From: Streptomyces longhuiensis | GTDB lineage: Bacteria > Actinomycetota > Actinomycetes > Streptomycetales > Streptomycetaceae | Assembly (NCBI RefSeq): GCF_020616555.1 | Contig: NZ_CP085173.1 | Span: 3,297,501 to 3,361,500, forward strand | Direction: 5' to 3' | DNA: 64,000 nucleotides | Shown: positions 62,131 through 64,000 of the stretch, in pieces | How the letters are laid out: each line of letters starts with the position of its first letter | How positions within the stretch are numbered: position 1 is the stretch's first letter | The notes under the pieces: model-generated | Seen by the model: only the letters and a program-made list of their open reading frames with translations | The model's database searches: none | Told to the model about the DNA's origin: nothing | Made by a program: the position numbers and the translations under genes

Positions 62131-64000
62131 TCAGGACCGGTTGTGTTCCGCCGGCAGCCGCGCGTGGTCGGGCTCGGCCTTCGGCTGCTCGGGGACGGTC
62201 CCGCCGGCGAGGTGGGCGCGCGGGCCGCTCAGCAGGTAGGTGAGTCCGAAGCCCACGCCGACGACCGTCGCGCCGCCCACGGCGTCGAGCACCCAGTGGT
62301 TACCGGTCGCGATGATCGCGGAGATGGTGAACAGGGGGTGCAGCAGCGCGATCGCCTTCATCCACCACTTCGGGGCGAGGATCGCGATGACGAGCCCGCA
62401 CCACAGGGACCAGCCGAAGTGCAGTGAGGGCATGGCCGCGTACTGGTTGGTGAGCGCGGTCAGTGTGCCGTAGTCCGGCTTGGAGAAGTCCTGGACTCCG
62501 TGCAGCGTGTCGATGAAGCCGAGCGCGGGCATCAGCCGCGGCGGCGCCAGCGGGTAGAACCAGAAGCCGATCAGGGCGAGGACCGTGGCGAAGCCGAGCG
62601 CCGAGCGGGCCCAGCGGTACTGGGCCGGCCTGCGGACGTAGAGGATGGCGAGGACGGTCAGCGGCACGATGAAGTGGAACGACTCGTAGTAGAAGTTGAA
62701 GAACGACTTGAGCCACGGGACCTGCACCACCGCGTGGTTGACCCAGTGCTCGATGTCGATGTGGAGGAACTTCTCCAGAGAGTGGACCTGCGTGCCGTGC
62801 GCCTCGGCGGTGGCCCGGCCCCCGGAGTTCGTACCGCCCGTCGCGGCAAGCCTGACCTGCTGGTACGCGTAGTAGCCGACGCGGATCAGCAGCATTTCGA
62901 GCAGCAGGTTCGGCCGGGTCAGGACCCGGCGCCAGAACGGCAGGAGCGGGACCCGCGACCAGCGCGCCGGGACGGGCTTCGCGTACTCGGTGGGAACGGG
63001 CGCCCGGTACTCGGGAGCGGTGCGCGACAGGAACGGGACGAGCGTGGCCGCGGCGACGGCGGCGATCAGCACGACGTTGTCGCGCAGCGGATCCGCGAGC
63101 GCCGTGCCCGGCAGCAGCATCCTCGCGGGGAGCGTCATCACGAGGATGACCGCGACCGGCCACACGTACCGGTCGGACGCCTTCCTGCCGACACGGCCGA
63201 CCACGGCGAGGAGCACCCACAGGAGCTGGTGCTGCCAGGTCGTCGGCGACACGGCGACGGCGACGCAGCCGGTGAGGGCGACGGCGAGCAGGAGCTGTCC
63301 GTCCTGCGCGTAGCGCACCGCGCGTCGCAGTCCGAGCACCGCGACGGCGGAGCCCAGGACCAGGAAGAGCCCGATCTCCAGGGGGCCCGCCAGGCCGAAG
63401 CGCAGGAGCGCGCCGTGCAGCGACTGGTTGGCGAGCCCGTCGGGGCTCGAACCCAGTCCCGCTCCCGCGACGTGGTGCACCCAGTACGTCCACGAGTCGT
63501 GCGGCATCGCGGCCCACGCGAGGAGCGTGCACGCCGCGAACGTGACGCCCGAGGACACGGCGGCGCGACGGCGCCCGGTGAACCACAGGAGCGGCGCGAA
63601 GAGGAGGACGGTCGGCTGGAGCGCGGCGCCGACGCCGATGAGCAGACCCGAGCTCTTCTCGCCGCGGGCGGCGAAGCAGCCGAGCAGGACGAGAAGGACC
63701 GGGATGATGCTGGTCTGGCCGAGATGAAGGGTGTTGCGCACCGGCAGGGACAGCATCAGGAGGCTGATCGCGACAGGGGCGGCGAGCAGCGAGGTGCGCC
63801 GGGTGACGGGCTTGGGCAGGGCGCGGGCGGCGACGAGACCGAGGACGACGACGAGACCGAGCGTGCCGAAGGTCCAGGCCCAGCCGAGCGCCTGTTCGGC
63901 GCCCCGGGCGAGAGGCTTCAGCACGAGTCCCCCGAACGGGGTACCGGTGAACTGGCCGGCGTCGTAGAGGGAGCCCTTCACGTGGAGGACACCTGCGGGA
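62131..64000 (-). CDS. bifunctional GT87-like/PAP2 family membrane protein, 5' end missing
   Basis: The frame is open to the window edge, so the N terminus is not seen; at least 623 residues are present. The N-terminal part is a multi-helix GT87-type polyprenyl-phosphomannose-dependent mannosyltransferase region (KGSLYDAGQFTGTPF, then many TM segments). The C-terminal part is a PAP2 phosphatase of the inositol-phosphoceramide-synthase type with MPSLHFGWSLW and ATGNHWVLDAVGG carrying the catalytic histidines. Such fusions build or recycle mannosylated envelope lipids in actinobacteria. Confidence 0.85.
   Translation of the reverse strand, partial: PAGVLHVKGSLYDAGQFTGTPFGGLVLKPLARGAEQALGWAWTFGTLGLVVVLGLVAARALPKPVTRRTSLLAAPVAISLLMLSLPVRNTLHLGQTSIIPVLLVLLGCFAARGEKSSGLLIGVGAALQPTVLLFAPLLWFTGRRRAAVSSGVTFAACTLLAWAAMPHDSWTYWVHHVAGAGLGSSPDGLANQSLHGALLRFGLAGPLEIGLFLVLGSAVAVLGLRRAVRYAQDGQLLLAVALTGCVAVAVSPTTWQHQLLWVLLAVVGRVGRKASDRYVWPVAVILVMTLPARMLLPGTALADPLRDNVVLIAAVAAATLVPFLSRTAPEYRAPVPTEYAKPVPARWSRVPLLPFWRRVLTRPNLLLEMLLIRVGYYAYQQVRLAATGGTNSGGRATAEAHGTQVHSLEKFLHIDIEHWVNHAVVQVPWLKSFFNFYYESFHFIVPLTVLAILYVRRPAQYRWARSALGFATVLALIGFWFYPLAPPRLMPALGFIDTLHGVQDFSKPDYGTLTALTNQYAAMPSLHFGWSLWCGLVIAILAPKWWMKAIALLHPLFTISAIIATGNHWVLDAVGGATVVGVGFGLTYLLSGPRAHLAGGTVPEQPKAEPDHARLPAEHNRS

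Overview
The window is high-GC actinobacterial chromosome, almost certainly Streptomyces. Evidence: very high third-position GC, many GTG starts, a type A RNase P RNA, an RNase H/phosphatase fusion, a DmdR-type iron box and lineage-typical families (DUF1876, DUF5336, SCO2322-like). No phage, insertion sequence, CRISPR array, tRNA or rRNA was seen. The first and last genes run off the window.

Layout. 0-9.4 kb: housekeeping (MazG-like end, MOSC, GrpB, GT2, DUF1876, rnpB, RNB nuclease, yaaA, KDPG aldolase, RNase H/phosphatase, zinc ribbon, Nif3). 9.5-12.7 kb: an iron-regulated siderophore-binding lipoprotein, a repeat-rich protein and a 52-residue ORF. 12.7-15.7 kb: a three-gene beta-oxidation operon (SDR, alcohol dehydrogenase, MaoC hydratase). 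16.0-19.6 kb: ABC exporter plus two-component system. 19.6-31.3 kb: an MFS exporter, a lipid-transfer thiolase, a glutaryl-CoA dehydrogenase/CoA-transferase/MHS transporter/LysR cluster and a fused acyl-CoA dehydrogenase. 31.5-38.6 kb: an MFS fused to a beta-sandwich domain and an IclR-controlled peptidase/permease divergon. 38.8-46.8 kb: methyltransferase, amidase, DUF5336, F420 oxidoreductase, small proteins and a GT4-methyltransferase-toroid operon. 47.0-50.9 kb: kstR, an orphan TPP aptamer, ferredoxin, aldehyde dehydrogenase and a metallo-beta-lactamase-fold hydrolase. 51.0-58.5 kb: NfeD-like/flotillin pair, then a cobalamin-riboswitch ECF transporter operon with surface proteins. 58.8-64 kb: secreted lysozyme-like protein, fadA5/cyp125 divergent pair and a GT87/PAP2 membrane protein.

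The unifying feature is regulatory. A TetR repressor very like mycobacterial KstR (cholesterol catabolism) lies in the window. Sites fitting the known KstR operator TnnAACnnGTTnnA (four exact, three with one mismatch) lie in front of scattered units: maoC-ADH-SDR, the FadE34-like dehydrogenase, kstR/GT4, aldehyde dehydrogenase/MBL hydrolase and fadA5/cyp125. A second palindrome, CTGAC-N5-GTCAG, sits 12-27 bases before the start codon of five genes (lipid-transfer thiolase, FadE34-like, F420 oxidoreductase, aldehyde dehydrogenase, cyp125). I do not recognise its regulator. Together these genes could oxidise a sterol-like side chain: P450 plus ferredoxin, dehydrogenases, hydratase, hydroxyacyl dehydrogenase, thiolase and possibly a lipid-transfer thiolase. 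No ring-degradation genes are in the window.

Other points worth attention are the TPP aptamer that has its own apparent promoter but no gene, a cobalamin operon with a toroid surface protein reminiscent of intrinsic factor, a palindrome covering a ribosome-binding site, a probable CTG start, and an in-frame 24-bp duplication across the yaaA stop codon.
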